A DNA stretch of 64,000 nt from Petaurus breviceps papuanus (GCA_028583685.1 JAMXIF010001253.1:83668212-83732211); one strand, 5' to 3'; positions 47,800 through 60,584 are shown, counted from the first letter of the stretch. Program-made: numbers and translations. The notes: a model not told the origin generated them from the sequence alone.

Positions 47800-49960
47800 A
47801 TTGTATGGAAGGTACAGAATCACAGAATTTAGAGACCAAAGAGCTCATTTACTTCATCCTTTACCTGGACAGGATCCCTCATTACGACATTACAAAGGAG
47901 GAGTCATCCACCCTTTGCTCTGGTGGAGGGAGGGACCGGGGAGGGAATGTCACATCACCTCTCCAGGCAGGCATTCTGCTTTTTGTCAGTTTTCATTGTT
48001 ACGAAGTTGTTTCTTACATGGAGATGAAATCTGTCTCTCAGTTTCCACCTATTGCTCCTAGTTTTGTCCTCTGAGAACAAATAAAATCAGTCAAATGCGT
48101 CTTCTATGTGATATCCCTACCAACCTTTTTTCTGGTCTCTTTGAAACCTGCTCCCTCAAAATCTAGCATGACACAATATGCCCAGCTTGTTTTTCCTTCT
48201 TTATGATGAATGGTCCCAGTTCCCATCATTTCTACTTTAACAACTCATCCCTCCTTATTGTACAGGATCCAGAATGGCATTTTTCCCTTCTATTTCCCCT
48301 CAACTTTTAAAAAATGAAATTAAGACAAGTCAAGAATTTATCACCTATTCTTTTGCCAAAGAAGTCCAATCGTTGTCTGCATCACTAAAGTCCCCTGTTG
48401 CCACTATATCCTGCTGCCACGCTAGTTCATAATAAGTCTCAAACTTCTCGATGTCTTTCCTCTTACTGGTTCTATGTTCTGTGATGTTCTCCCAAGACAA
48501 TACTGCTTCTGTTTGTGGATCCTTACCCAAATATTCTCCATCCTGTGCTCCCTTACTCCTCTGTTTAAGGATTTCTTCATATGAGTGTATTGTCTTAGCC
48601 ACTACCTTCTTATTACTGCTCAGTTTCTTTTGAATAAATTAAGTCCTTCCATAGGTATATTACAGTTCTGGCCTACCAAATGTCTGTGATATCAATGAGG
48701 TCAAATTTACCTCCTTAAATTAAGATCTCTACTTCACCTTGTCTATTACTCATGGCTAGACATCTGAGGCCATGGATTTTATTGGCAACTAAGTGGGCAT
48801 GGAGCTGTGATACTGAACAAACTTAACTTCTCTTTTCCTCAGTTTCCTCAACTGTAAAATGAGAATAATAACAGCATCTATTTACTAGGATTGTTGTGAG
48901 GATCCATAGGCAGGGTATAAAAGCTGGCTGTTATTATTGTTATGGAGGTTGTTGTTGTTGCTGTTGTTATGATTGTCTAGTTTCTTCTTGGGTATTATTC
49001 TCCTTTAAATTACCAGTCCTCTCTGTTGGTAATATTCTTTCTAGGCTGTAGCTGCTACTATCTGTGGTATATGACTTGGCAGATATACGCAAGATATTTT
49101 TTCCTTCCACCTCAATTATAATTTTAAAGTATTCTTGATTATATTCGCAAGACTCTAGGCAAATATTTTTTCCTAAGTCTTTGTTAAGTGCACTCCTTCC
49201 CTTCCCAACAGTCCATTGTTCATATATCTTAAGCCACAATCTAAACATCCAAATTCTGTTCTCAGACACCAAGACAGTACTTGCCTTCCCATATCTGCCT
49301 TTCTTTTTGGAATTTCCCACCTTCAATGAGCAGTAGTGTTACAAACACCAGCCACGACCTCCAAGTCTTTAGTTGTTTTCCCAGATCTTCATATCTTTCA
49401 AAAAATGTTTGCTAGGTTCTCACTGGTGGTATCCTTTGTTCTAATATGAATCACCAGAAATAGTTAGGTTGTCATGTTTGACAAGAATTTGGAAGCCTTC
49501 CAACAGGTCCCAGACATGTGTCACAGGAGGACAGTGGTCCTGTTTGTTGTCCATAATGAGTTAACAAATAGTTGCCTTGGTAGCACTGAGTAAGGAGTTA
49601 TCAACCACTACTAATCTTCTACTCACTATTGCTGAATGACCTCTCATCTGGTGGAATATGTCTCTACATCTCCACTCCATATGCCACCATTCCCGTAAGC
49701 ACAAGAAACTGCTTTCCTCAAAGATGGTCCAGCTTCTCCCTGGGCCATCCTCCTACCTTTTATGTGGCACTAAATGTTCAGTGGGCCTTCAAATTCCTGA
49801 GAATCTCATTTGCATCCCTCCAACTCTTGACAAAGGCAAGAATTTCTCTCTGCCTCTTTACATCCTTTTTCCCCCTTTGATTCTTCCTAGAAGAAGCTCT
49901 TCTCTTCTTTCAAGGAATACTTAATTCTCTCTACTAACTTGGAATATTCATTCAGCAGAA
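47800..49960 (-). mobile_element. L3/CR1 LINE, ORF1 remnant plus 3' end
   Basis: On the minus strand the 3' end is at about 47806 (the reverse of 'acagaatcacagaatttaga'), with 'gaactaggagcaatgggtgg'-like sequence near 48050. 48967-49450 reads like the C-terminal part of the CR1/L3 ORF1 esterase-type domain: a peptide with WTVGKGRSALNKDLGKNI, preceded near 49440 by sequence coding IRTKDTTSEN. The RT region is mostly missing. A MIR-class SINE (about 48770-48960) appears inserted. Function is lost; this is a LINE remnant. Confidence 0.6.
48345..48602 (-). other. Acidic 85-codon open segment, probably part of the L3/CR1 copy
   Basis: Open from 48602 to 48345 on the minus strand. The peptide contains TYYELAWQQDIVATGDFSDA and ends DWTSLAKE. 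It lies between the ORF1 remnant and the 3' end of the L3/CR1 element and has no splice sites or start context of its own. I do not recognise a protein family. Most likely LINE-derived. Confidence 0.3.
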
Positions 49961-51409
49961 ATATATTCTGGTAGACCTTTTACTTTCATGTTTAAGATGG
50001 AAATTAATCTGTATTTTGGATATGTATGGGTATTACATAACATCAACAAAACCAAAAAGGAGCATAATCTCTCCAACTCACTTCAAAATTTGCCATAACT
50101 ACTAAAGTAAGTCCAAGAGAATTTGGCCTCCTTTCTGGTCAATCCCTTGAGTTTTAGGATTCAAGACACAATTATAAGATCCGGTCAGCACATTTCACTT
50201 TGTCCTTTTCTGGGCTCCCTACCCCTATTTGGTATGTGTTTGAGGATAGAGCAGGCAGGCTTACTTAATTCATTTAGCAGACACAAGGATGCAAGATGAA
50301 ATAAATTACCTGATAAAATATGCACATATCATTTCATCTTGTCATTGTTCTCCAAAAGTTTTTTTTTTTAATACTCTAGGACGCTAGGCTCTGACATCAT
50401 TAGAGGTTAGTGTAAGTATGAAAGATATTTTACCAAACTAATCTGTTAAGGTTAATCACAGTAGGGTGGATTGGTCCTAGAATTTCACTAAGTACAGAAC
50501 TACTATATGGGACCTTTAAAGATTAACACAGGGTTATGACAGTGTAGGGGGAAATATCCACCAAATACTACTTACAGCTCCTTTAAGACCCAAATTAAAA
50601 TCAAGACTGCTATCATTTAACTAGAGCTATAGGAAATTTATCTAGATGCAAATTTTAAATTCATTGCTTTTTAGATTTTAACTAGATAATTTTATTTTTA
50701 TAGTATTCCAATAATAAAGGATTTAGAGAGTTAATGGCAGTAGTGGAGAGATTCAATTGCATTTCTGTTGATGGCCAAATAAGTTTTTCAGAAGAAGCCT
50801 TTGGTTGGGTGTGGGAAGGGGGGCATAGAAACATGCTCTTACTATCCCCTCTATTGCTTATTGGGTAGAAGATGTTGCTCTTACTTCACAGTTCCATTTT
50901 TCATTCATTTTGGCAAAATTGTGCCAATAAAAATGTAAATAACCTGCAGAAACTTCTTTCCTTATATGTTCATAAACCAAACTACTTCTTACTCTACTGC
51001 AGTTTTTCAAAGAGCTTAAGAACATTTTATATACTAGCTTACTTTTATAATCTTCCAAACAATTTGTTTCTTATTAAAAAGGACTTGCCAGCAAGCATCA
51101 TCTTCTATGCTATTAATGTACCTCAAAGTCTAATAAAAAAAAAACCTGGACTATAGCTACACGACTGTTAAATTATATTTTTTTCATTGCTACTTCAGGC
51201 TCAAAACTGTAATATAGCATGAAGTAGAAATTGCTTTTCACACATGGAAAAGCACAAGGTTAAGGTTAGGACACTATCATTAGGGAAGAGTTTGGACCAT
51301 GCTTATGCCATGGTTAACCTATGAATGAAAGAACTTCATTTTGTATGTCTCTCAATAAATTCATTTCTAAAACATTAATGAATTACTTGGACTTGGTGAC
51401 ATAACACAG
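49961..51409. other. Intron, nothing recognised
   Basis: Unique-looking AT-rich DNA. No gene or known repeat identified. Confidence 0.4.
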
Positions 51410-53065
51410 TCAGTTATTAAGTATCAATTATAGACTAGGCATATAGACTAAGCACTAGAGATACAAAGAAGGCAAAAGACAGTCTCTTGTCTCAGAGGGT
51501 TTATAATCTCAGGGGGGAAACAGCATGAAAACAATTATGTTCAAACAAGCTATAGACAGGCTAAATTGGAGATAATTAACAGAGGGAAGGTATTAGCATT
51601 AAAGAAGATCAGGAAAACCTTGATGTAGAAGCTTGGGACCTGAAGGAAGTCAGGGCAGCCAAGATATAGAGATGAGGAAAAACCTTATTACAGTCATGAG
51701 AGGCAATCAGGGACAGTGTCCAGAGTCTGTGTGAAGTATCTTGTGTGAAGAACAGCCAGCAAGCTAGTGTCGTTAGATTTCAGAGTATGGGGGAGGGGAG
51801 GAGGCAGTAATGTATAAGAAGACTGAAAAGGTTGGAGGGGGACAGGTTGTGAAGGGCTTTGAATGCCAAACAGAGGATTTCACATTTGATCCTGGAGGTG
51901 GTAGGGAGCCATTTTATAAACTGGGAGGGGGATAAGATCAGATCCACATTTTAGGAAGATTGATGACCAAGTAGAGATGAATCAGAGCAGGAAAAGACGT
52001 GAGGCAGGGAAACCATCCAGGAAGTTATTGCAGGCCAGGCATTAGATGATATGGTCCTACACTAGTGTGGTGGTAGTGTCAAAGGAAAGGAGGAGAGGCC
52101 TACAAAAAATATTAAGACAGTAACATCAGCAGGTCTTGTCAACAGATAGGATGGGGAAAGGAGGACATTGAGACAAGGAGTCATAGATGACATCTAAATT
52201 GTGAGCATGGGTACCTGAAAAGATCATTGTACCTCTGGATATTATAGCGAAGTTAAGAGAAGGGTTTAGGGGAGAAATGAAATGTTTTGGACATTTTGAG
52301 GTTCATATATCTATGGTTCATGCAATTTGAGATGTCAGGCAGTAGAAGATGTGAGTCTGAGGTTTAAAAGAGAAGTCAGAGCTGGATAAGTAGATCTGGG
52401 AATCATCAGCATAGAGATTATCATTGAAATCATGGGGGCTGATGAGATCACTAAGTGAAATAGTACAGAAGGAGAAGAAAAGAGCATCCAGGACAGAGCC
52501 CGGGAGAATAGCCACTTTTAGCAAGCAAAACCTGGATAAAGATCTAGTGAAGTAGAGTGAGAAGGAGCAGTCAGAAAGGTAGGAGGAAAACTGGGAGAGA
52601 ATAGTGTCATAAAAACTTCCAGAGATTATCAAGGCAAAGAGGGTATCAAAGGTTTGAGAGAGATCAAGAAGGAAGAGGATTGAGAAAAAGACATATAATT
52701 GGACAATTAAGAGATCATTGATAACTTTGAAGAGAACCGTTTCAGTTGAATGATGAAATCAAAAGCTAGATTGAAGGGAGTTAAGAAGAGAGTGAGAGAA
52801 AAAGGAAATGGAAGCATAAATGACAGCTGGCCTTCTCAAAAAGTTTAGCCTCAGAAGGGAAGAAAGATATGTGATGAAAACTAGTGAGGATGAATGGATT
52901 AAGGTGGATTTTTTGAGGACTTGTGGATCCATGGGCATGTTTGCAGATAGTAGAGAAGCAGGCAGCAGGCAAGAAGAAATTGAAGATAAGTGAGAGAGCA
53001 GGGATGATAGGGGACCAGTCTGCAGGAGAAAGTGGGAAGGAATGGGTTTCCTTATGCATGTAGAG
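51410..53065 (-). mobile_element. Long L2 LINE, RT region to 3' end
   Basis: The best L2 copy here, on the minus strand, with the 3' end near 51410. Conceptual peptides include PGSVLDALFFSF and NLYADDSQIYLSS near 52400-52500, the L2 reverse-transcriptase YADD region. An upstream segment lies at 52760-53060. 'gggctttgaatgccaaacag' (51858) is the reversed L2 3' portion. The frame is broken in several places. Confidence 0.8.
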
Positions 53066-53834
53066 GTGTCTGTGCAACAAAATATAAACCACATATATTT
53101 CTTGAATCCAGTAATAGCATATACTAGTTAAAATGTGCAATTTAAAGCACATTTAAATTTTTTTTCTATATGTTCATTGAATTCAAGAGACCACATACAT
53201 TCTAAAATTTCTTGGTTTTGGATTGGAATATATCAACAAAGAAAAGTGTACATTTGCCACATGTTAAAGTGCTACCCAAATCTAAATATTGAAGACATAC
53301 CTCTTCTCTCCCCACACCAAAAAAAAAATTTATTAGTATTCAGAATCCTCCTCTGATTCCTCATCATACTGTGGAAGAGGTCTTTGGTTTGGGAAGTGTG
53401 TTCTAGTGAAACACAAGCTCTAGAGATTCCTATAAAGCTGAAAAAGATTGATATAAGTAGAGGTCCCACAGTGGCCTTATATCTGTCATCCAAAGACTGT
53501 CTTAGCTCAGTTTGGAGAGGCCTGTCACCAGAGAGTTAGGAAAACTGGTTGTGATTTTTTGTGTGTGTGATGACAATTCTTTAAACCATCTGTTGCTAAA
53601 GGACATAATGATCATGATCTGCTTCTAGAGTGCGGTACCCACACTGAAGAAACCAGTGAGCCCTGAGGTCATAAAGTATTTGAAAATCACTCTCTTGTCC
53701 TATCCCTACCTGATACATTTGTAAATATGTATCATAAAAATTCTCATTGAAATGAAATTTTATTTCATCTTGGAAGAGTTCAAATTGTGTCAGACTATAT
53801 CAGACATCTGGTGAGAGAGCAAATGCCTCACAGA
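53066..53834. other. Intron, nothing recognised
   Basis: No gene or repeat family identified. Confidence 0.4.
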
Positions 53835-54015
53835 ATAATAATACTTTACAATGTATTTATATAGCATTTTCCAAATTTCAAAGCATTTTCCCATACCGTT
53901 AGGTTACTAGATCTTCAAAATAACCCTATAAGGCAAGTAGGGCAAGCATCAGTATGCCCATTTTTAAAACAGAGATACTGAAGATCAGGAAAGCTGAATA
54001 ACCTGCCCATGGTGA
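53835..54015 (-). mobile_element. MIR-class SINE
   Basis: Reversed MIR: 'atttatatagcattttccaa', 'cttcaaaataaccctataag', 'taacctgcccatggtg'. Confidence 0.6.
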
Positions 54016-54059
54016 AACCTTATTGGCTCCTTATTCAGCCAACAAGGAGAATTAAGTAC

Positions 54060-54112
54060 TGACAGAGTGACCCTGGGCAAGTCACTTAATGGTGATTGCT
54101 TTAAAAAAAATC
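54060..54112 (+). mobile_element. SINE 3' end, short
   Basis: 'gtgaccctgggcaagtcact' then an A tract. Only the last third of a SINE remains. A 25-bp near-duplication follows at about 54137-54186 (ATTGCCTRCTATATGCC twice). Confidence 0.5.
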
Positions 54113-54186
54113 GACTGGGTCACCATAGTTTATGCATTGCCTGCTATATGCCTTATAATTATTGCCTACTATATGCCTTATAACAC

Positions 54187-55149
54187 CAATGTAACAGGCT
54201 GTGTGGTATGAATTACTTAAGTCAAGGATTGACCAATGTCTTATAATTAATTTGAATGTTAATCACTTATCACTTTATTACATCTTTTATTATTTCACTG
54301 AGTCCTCATTGCACAGAAGCTTCTCATTTGAATTTTAGTGTTCTTTTCACTAACACCATTCCATGTCTTATCTTCTAGTAAGCCAACTGATGAATAATCA
54401 GTCTGAAGATCACTAGAAAACGAGAATTAAAGATAAATTGCTTGCCATATCTAATTTTCTTCTGAAACTTATTAAGAAAATGTCTTCATATTCTCAGGAT
54501 CTCAAGACAGTGACAATCTCATTCAAGTGAGGGCAATGGAATTCTGTGATCTATAGTGATAAACATACTGGAGCTATTCTTTCATTTAGCTTTTTTGTTC
54601 ATTACAAGCTATAAATTTAACATTTCCTTTAACTGCACCACAGTTTCTTGATGCACTAAAATGGATGACTATTGTATAGCCTGTTAATTCTTAAGTAACC
54701 TGAGTAAAAAAGAAAATGGTATCAAGATGTTGAGGTTGCATCCTCAATTATTTGAAACAGAATTCCCTTCTAACCTGGATGGGTTTATTCTGTTAGATGT
54801 TTCCAAAAGACTGGTCACTTTATATAACCATTTGATTATTCAGTGTTTTCTCTATTGGGAAATAGGACACAAAGAAAAAATGGTGAAGCAAGAAGCAGTT
54901 TTACCTTGTCTTCTTCCTACGTATGTCTGCTATCAGAAATCAGTTGATCTCAAGTGTCTCATTTCTCTCATTTTGATGAGTTCAATGGGCAACTGATACA
55001 CTCCAGCTGATATGCTACAGCTTTACCCAAATTAGGAGAACATAACAAAGGGAAGAGTGATTGTTCTCATATTTGCCTCCCTTACATTCAGTTTAAAGAT
55101 AGCAAGTCAGGGAAAATGTTTTAAGTTCAGGTATTTACACTAAAACCAT
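54187..55149. other. Intron, nothing recognised
   Basis: An 89-codon open segment (54727-54996) has no recognisable domain. No repeat family identified. Confidence 0.4.
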
Positions 55150-55335
55150 CATTTCATCTACCTGAACCCCCCTCCCCCGCCCCATCTTATTCATCTTTCC
55201 AAATTCTACCCAAGCCACAAGACAAAACCTAGCTCAAAGGCTTCCCATAGTCCCTTGTAAATTCTTCTCTGATCTCCCCAAACTAAAGTGATATTTGCCT
55301 CTTCTAGATGCCCAGGACAGTAACAGGCAGTCCTG
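55150..55335 (+). mobile_element. L2 LINE 3' fragment
   Basis: Sense L2: 'aaaacctagctcaaaggctt', then 'tcttctctgatctccccaaa'. Confidence 0.5.
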
Positions 55336-55477
55336 GAATTTGTAACTGAACTACAAAAATTTAGAAAAAGGTGATGTAGATCAAAATAAAGTGCATCATG
55401 GTGACAATGTTATAATAAAGGTACATATGTTTCCTGACTATGGGCTTGATATTCAGTTTTAAAAAAATAAAAATTAT

Positions 55478-55607
55478 GGGGGCAGTCAGATGGTACAACG
55501 GATAGAGGCCTGGCCCTAGAGTCAGGAGGACTTGAGTTCAAATACATCCTCAGACCTATATTAGCTGTGTGACCCTAAGCAAATCATTTAACCTTGATTG
55601 CCTTCAA
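55478..55607 (+). mobile_element. Marsupial tRNA-derived SINE, short type
   Basis: GGGGGCAGTCAGATGGTACA head, GAGTTCAAATACATCCTC, 'gtgtgaccctaagcaaatca'. It ends near AAAAAAGT, with AAATTAT on both sides as a possible target duplication. Confidence 0.8.
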
Positions 55608-56059
55608 AAAAGTAGAAATTATTACAATTACCATATTTAGTTATAAATTCTATATTTATATTTTCTAGTATGACTTCCTGCTACATATATAGAATAAATC
55701 AATTAAGTCAAACAATACAGTAACTAATAACATAAAATTCACCTTTATTTATTTGTCAGAACATTTGTTTTATATGTGACTATTCCCTACTCAGTATTAT
55801 GTAGCCTCTTAACCATACCCCTGACTCCCTGCTTGTTTCCCTGTTGAATTTCAAGTATATCTCACAAGGTCAGAAAAGTCACCAGAGGTACTGTGGCCAA
55901 GCCTGGGAAGGAATCAGCCCCAAGGAGTTACCTGATTGACCCAGTCCAGCATTGACTTGGTCTGGCAGCTAGAACAACATATCCTGAAAGCAAGAGATGA
56001 ATTTGTCCATTGGATATGCCACATTTGGAAGTGAACTTGATAAGTGGAATGCTTTATAG

Positions 56060-56290
56060 CAACTGCTTTAAGATTGAGTTCACTCTCCTTAGTGAATGAG
56101 GCAGGAGAGAAAGAATTGAATTCCAGGAGTGAGAGACAGCCTGTTCAAAGGCACAGAGATGAGAGATGGAATGGTGAATTTAGGGAAAGAAAAGAGTTCA
56201 GTTTGACTGAAGAGAAGTTATGCAAAATAACCCTGGAAAGGTAAGTGAGATCCAGAAGGCAGAGAACTTTAAATGCCAAACAATTATTTG
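56060..56290 (-). mobile_element. L2 LINE fragment
   Basis: Reversed L2 traces: 'attgaattccaggagtgaga', 'ttcaaaggcacagagatgag', 'gaactttaaatgccaaaca'. Confidence 0.48.
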
Positions 56291-58214
56291 TATTTTTTTT
56301 CCTAAAGACACAAGGGAACCACTAAAAATAGTCAATGAGGACCAAATATTAATTTTTAATCACCTGAATCCTAACCAACAATTCTTTCATCTGAGGTCAA
56401 AATAGTTGGAGTTTGGGAAGGTAGGATTAGTGGTGCGAAAGACAGTTCTGCCTGCCAGAGTGTGGTGGCATGAGGCATAGTACAGACTGATGGAGGACCA
56501 TGAGATATGGGGACAGTACTCTCTCCATCAGTACAACGTGGAGTCTTTCACATTGATACATGAGATAAATCTCTTAAGATAAATCTCCATTTAACATGTT
56601 CTGGTTATAGCTCTGACATCACCAGTACCACTGCTTGCCTGCTGAACATAAGTGTAGTGAATGAATCTGCTCAATTCATATCTGTGACATTTGATGTTTT
56701 AATTTTGTCTGACATATTTGGTTTTGTTATGAAATGTTCTGGCTCCTTTCAGAAGGAAGGCTGCAAAAGGCTGTCATGTTGGATCATTAACACAGAAAAA
56801 GGTCGGAAAGAGATTTAGGGGCAAATGTTAGGTGCCTCTAGTATAAAAAGCAGCTCAAAAGGAAAAATCCAAAACTCAGAAAAATTAGGAAACTAGAGTG
56901 GCAGCAAAGCTGTGGGCTAAATGCTATTCAGAAGCTGATGGTTCCATTAGAAAGGGAAAGGTTAGTTCCTGAGAATTCAAGAGCTAAAACATTGTTGCTT
57001 CTAGTAAATAGCAAGAAAGTGTTAATGTGGCATTTAATGCTTGCAATCAAACTACTTAAAAATAGCTTTTTAAAAAACCACCAACAAGCTGGAACAAATA
57101 GGACCAAAACTGTGAAAATAGCCTGGCATGGCCTGAAGATAGAATAGGATAAATAAAGCAAATTGTTAGAAACTAGGTTTTATCATAGTTAAATAGTACA
57201 ATTCAGGTATACTCTACCTAATATTATTAATTGGTTCCATACAAACATGACTTTATGTGATTAATAATGTTGCAGAGGGAAGTTAGTTCCATAGCAACAA
57301 TGCTATAAATGGAAGATTCTTTCTAGAGCAGCCAAAATTCAGGCTATAAATGCTTACAATCAGTCTTTACAGAGATCTGACACTATAATAAGGCTAGATT
57401 GGACCAGGTGGCACTGGGCAGGGGGGCTGCATTGCTGAGAGACCAGAGGTGTGAATGGCAAATTCAGTCATCCTAGTGTTCTGGGAGGTTTGCATCTGGC
57501 AGCCAGCAAAATGGGAAGGAAAAAGAAAGTGAGGACAGTTGGTTAAATAAGCAGCAAAGAATCGAGTGACATCCTGGAAAGGGAATGGAAGAGGAAAGGG
57601 GTAACTTATTCTCAGGAGTCCCCTAACCTCTAAATTTAAGATATCAGTAAAGATGAGGATTATTGGATGAGTTTGGACATTACTTCTTTTAAAAATATTT
57701 TATTGATGCATTTTGCTTATTACATCACTGTCTTTCCAACAATCCTCACTCCTAAAAAACAATTTTTATAACAAATAATTGTATGTGTATATATGTGTGT
57801 GTGTAAATATATATATATATACATATATATATATAATTTTTTAATAATAAAGAAAAACAGCTAATCAAGACAAGGAGTTTGTGGATTTCTTAAATCTGTG
57901 TGCTTTCCCTATTCTGGTTACCACAGTTATTTGTAAGTTGGCTTTGTAACAACTTTCCAAATCAGACTCATCGAACTGTAGTAGTTAAAATAAGAAATGT
58001 ACTTCAGTCATTTCCATTGCTAGTTAACAGGAAAACTACCCAAGTTTTATTAACTATTTCTTGATGTATTTAGGTTAGAAAGTAAAAGCTTTCCAACAAT
58101 ATTAACCAACTTAATTTAAAATACAGCATAACTCAGAGGAATATTTACTCTTAAAAAAACAGTTTGAGGCTCTGTGTATTTTGGAATGATTCAGATATTA
58201 GTATATATAAATAT
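56291..58214. other. Intron, mostly unrecognised
   Basis: Includes an ACTGATGGAG/CTCCATCAGT inverted pair near 56488-56532 and a TG/TA low-complexity block at 57783-57835. No gene seen. Confidence 0.4.
57783..57835. repeat. (TG)n/(TA)n low-complexity block
   Basis: TGTGTATATATGTGTG passing into TATATA. Confidence 0.85.
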
Positions 58215-58346
58215 ATATGCCATTCCTGGTGTCAGGAGGATCTGAGTTCAAATCTGTCCTCAGACACTTATCACTTACTAGCCGTGTGACCTTGGGCAAG
58301 TCACTTAACCCCAATTGCCCTGCTTTCCCCCTCCAAAAAACAAAAA
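58215..58346 (+). mobile_element. Marsupial tRNA-derived SINE, 5' truncated
   Basis: Begins inside the head (ccattcctggtgtcaggagg), then 'gtgtgaccttgggcaagtca', 'ccaattgccctgctttcccc' and an A-rich tail. Confidence 0.82.
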
Positions 58347-59044
58347 ACTCAGAAAATTCTAGCCCATTTTTTTTAGAATGAAATTTTGAAGAAAGAAACA
58401 ATTCTGATGAGGAGGAAAATAGTTGTTAAAAGAGATCACTTTGGTTGCACAAGGGAGAACTCATCAACCAACTTAGATTTTTTTTAATGTAAAAAGATGA
58501 ATAAAAAAAAATAGCTTGGTCCTGTAAGAATATTCTCAATTGTTGTAAAGCTCAGAATTATGCTAAAGCTAAGACCACTCACAGTGCCACAGCAACCACC
58601 TTCACCATTTCTTTCAGTTTCATAGGGAGGACTGGTGATTTGAATTCACTAAGGGCAGCTAGGTGATCTTACTATCTCCCTACTTACTTGGGCATCAACT
58701 ACATATTATCCATTTTATTCTGAACTCAGTTCAAAAGCCATTCTCCTTTGCAGAGAAAACTAAAGCAAAAAAAAAAAAATAGCTGCTTTCTCCTTCATCC
58801 CCATTATTTGTTATCATCATCCCATCCCTACTAAGTAATGGTTCCATTCTTTATTTGGTTTTCCTTTCTCTTTGGTCCTAAAAAAATCACCACCAATTTT
58901 TTTTTATCTTTAGCTTTCCTTGACGATCTCAGCTCATTAAATTATCTCTTGTTCTTTTTTTTTTTTATTAAATAGGAATAGTTTTTTTAAAAAATTAAAT
59001 ATAATCTTAAATATCAATACTTTAATCTTTTCATATAATATATA
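58347..59044. other. Intron, nothing firmly recognised
   Basis: T- and A-rich runs. 'tagctttccttgacgatctc' (58911) may be a repeat remnant of unknown family. Confidence 0.35.
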
Positions 59045-59640
59045 CAAATACTCAGGGCTCTGTCCTGGACCCTCTTCTCTTCTTCCTCTATACTACTTCA
59101 ATTGATGATCTCATCAGCTTCCATGGATTTAATTAGCATCTCTATACTGATGATTCTCAAATCTATTTATCCCAACCTCTCTGCTGAACTCCAGATTCCC
59201 ATCTTCAAATGCTTTTCAGACATCTTGAGCTGGATATCCAGCAGCTATCTTAAACTCAACATATCCAAAATTAAACTCATTATCTTTTCCCATAAACTGT
59301 GCTCCTCACCAACTTCCAAACTTGCCTATAAGAGGTGAGAGCACCACCATCCTCTCCAAACCTAAGGCTCAAAACCTAAGTGTGATCCCCTACCTAAAAA
59401 GCCACCTTTTGCAGGACTCTTTTCTAAATCCTCTTCATTCCCTTGTCTTCCTTCTGTTGATTATTTCTTATGTATCCTGTTTATAGCTTGTTTGATCATA
59501 GTTACTTGCTTGTTATCTCCCATATTAGATTGGGATCTTCTTGAGGGCAGGGATTGTGTTTTTCATGGTTTGTTTATTTGTTTTTTGTTTGTTTTTGTAG
59601 CCCCAGTGCTTAGCACTTAATAAACATTGTTGATTGACTA
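59045..59640 (+). mobile_element. L2 LINE, RT piece joined to 3' end
   Basis: Sense L2 'ctctgtcctggaccctcttc', 'ctgatgattctcaaatctat' and 'cttaaactcaacatatccaa' up to about 59340. The sequence then jumps to the 3' end 'gggatcttcttgagggcagg ... cagtgcttagcacttaataa' by internal loss. Confidence 0.75.
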
Positions 59641-60059
59641 TGTTCACATAAATATGTATAAGTCTTTTCATATGAACATATAAAAAAGCTTAAGCTTTAG
59701 CAGCTGAAAACTACAGTATAAAACCATAATTTCTCTGAAAAATATTTGGGGTTAGTGGACTTTCAGTTTATTATGATTCAATAACATGATAAGGAGAGCA
59801 AAGAAACCTAATGTGATCAGGTTGCATTAAGAGAGACTTATTTTCCAGGAGTAGAGTAATCAGCCCTCCCTTACTTAAATCCAATTCACTTGCATGGCAT
59901 GGAATCACTTTCCTGATGTCGTGGTCCTTTTCAATGAAGTACAAAAAACAACAACAGTGTTGCTGAACTCTACCCTGGTCAAACATGGAATATCTTACTT
60001 ATGAGATAAATAGGAAACATGGTGTAAGGGTTATGGGATTTAAAGATCTTCCATGCTCC

Positions 60060-60290
60060 ATTGGACTTGCTGACGTAGCAGGAAGGGGCGGGGCAAGAGG
60101 AAGCGGAAGCCAAACTAGAGTTCCTGCGGTGGCTGGCTGTGGTGGCAACGGCGGCGGCAGCAGCAGAGGCAGCGGCAGCGCAAAGCCCTTTTTGAGTTAA
60201 CCATTTCTGCTAAGGACTCCTGCTGAGGACTGCCAGGGGCCAGAGCTGCTGGGAGCGTGCTTCCCGGACGCTGGGTGGTTGCTGTGAGTG
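60060..60290 (+). promoter_or_regulatory. CpG-rich promoter / first-exon candidate inside a CCDC148 intron
   Basis: Twelve CpG dinucleotides can be counted between 60073 and 60270, in a window that is otherwise nearly CpG-free. Near the left edge lie a CRE-like TGACGTAG at 60071, an ETS-like CAGGAAG, a GC box GGGGCGGGG near 60085 and another AGCGGAAG, in the order typical of a TATA-less promoter. A (GGC/GCA)n stretch that looks like a GC-rich 5' UTR follows. A good plus-strand donor, GCT|GTGAGT, lies at 60284, so a first exon ending near 60283 is possible. The plus strand is antisense to CCDC148. I infer an antisense non-coding or alternative transcript. A retrocopied 5' UTR is the main alternative, but no poly(A) tail or target duplication was seen. 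Confidence 0.5.
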
Positions 60291-60584
60291 GGGAGAGGAG
60301 GACCTTTGCCTGAGGTAGCCTGTTCTGTTTTAAAGGCTTGAAAATGTGTGTGCTTTCTACTTTATCTACCTGTGCCAATATCATAACTACTCTGATGGCT
60401 TTCACTTTCTGGTTTTGGGACTCAGTCTTTTGGTATCTTAATAAATTTTCTAGTTTATTTCCCCATATGGCAAGCATGATGTATTTTGTGATGGATAATT
60501 ATATCAGCATATTTGTAATCTCCATAGGCATTGTGAATATGGCATTGCTGATACACATGGGTAGAAGTTTAACAATTATGGATA

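Noticed and set aside
47760-48074. 104-codon plus-strand open frame
   Set aside because: It overlaps the reversed 3' end of the L3/CR1 element and is explained by it.
52318-53152. Several minus-strand open frames over 100 codons
   Set aside because: They include the L2 YADDSQIY reverse-transcriptase region. This is a decayed LINE, not a host gene.
60115-60477. 120-codon minus-strand open frame over the CpG-rich block
   Set aside because: Its arginine- and cysteine-rich end is the reverse of a GGC/GCA-rich 5' UTR-like stretch. There is no recognisable domain, and the promoter-like order of motifs favours the other strand.
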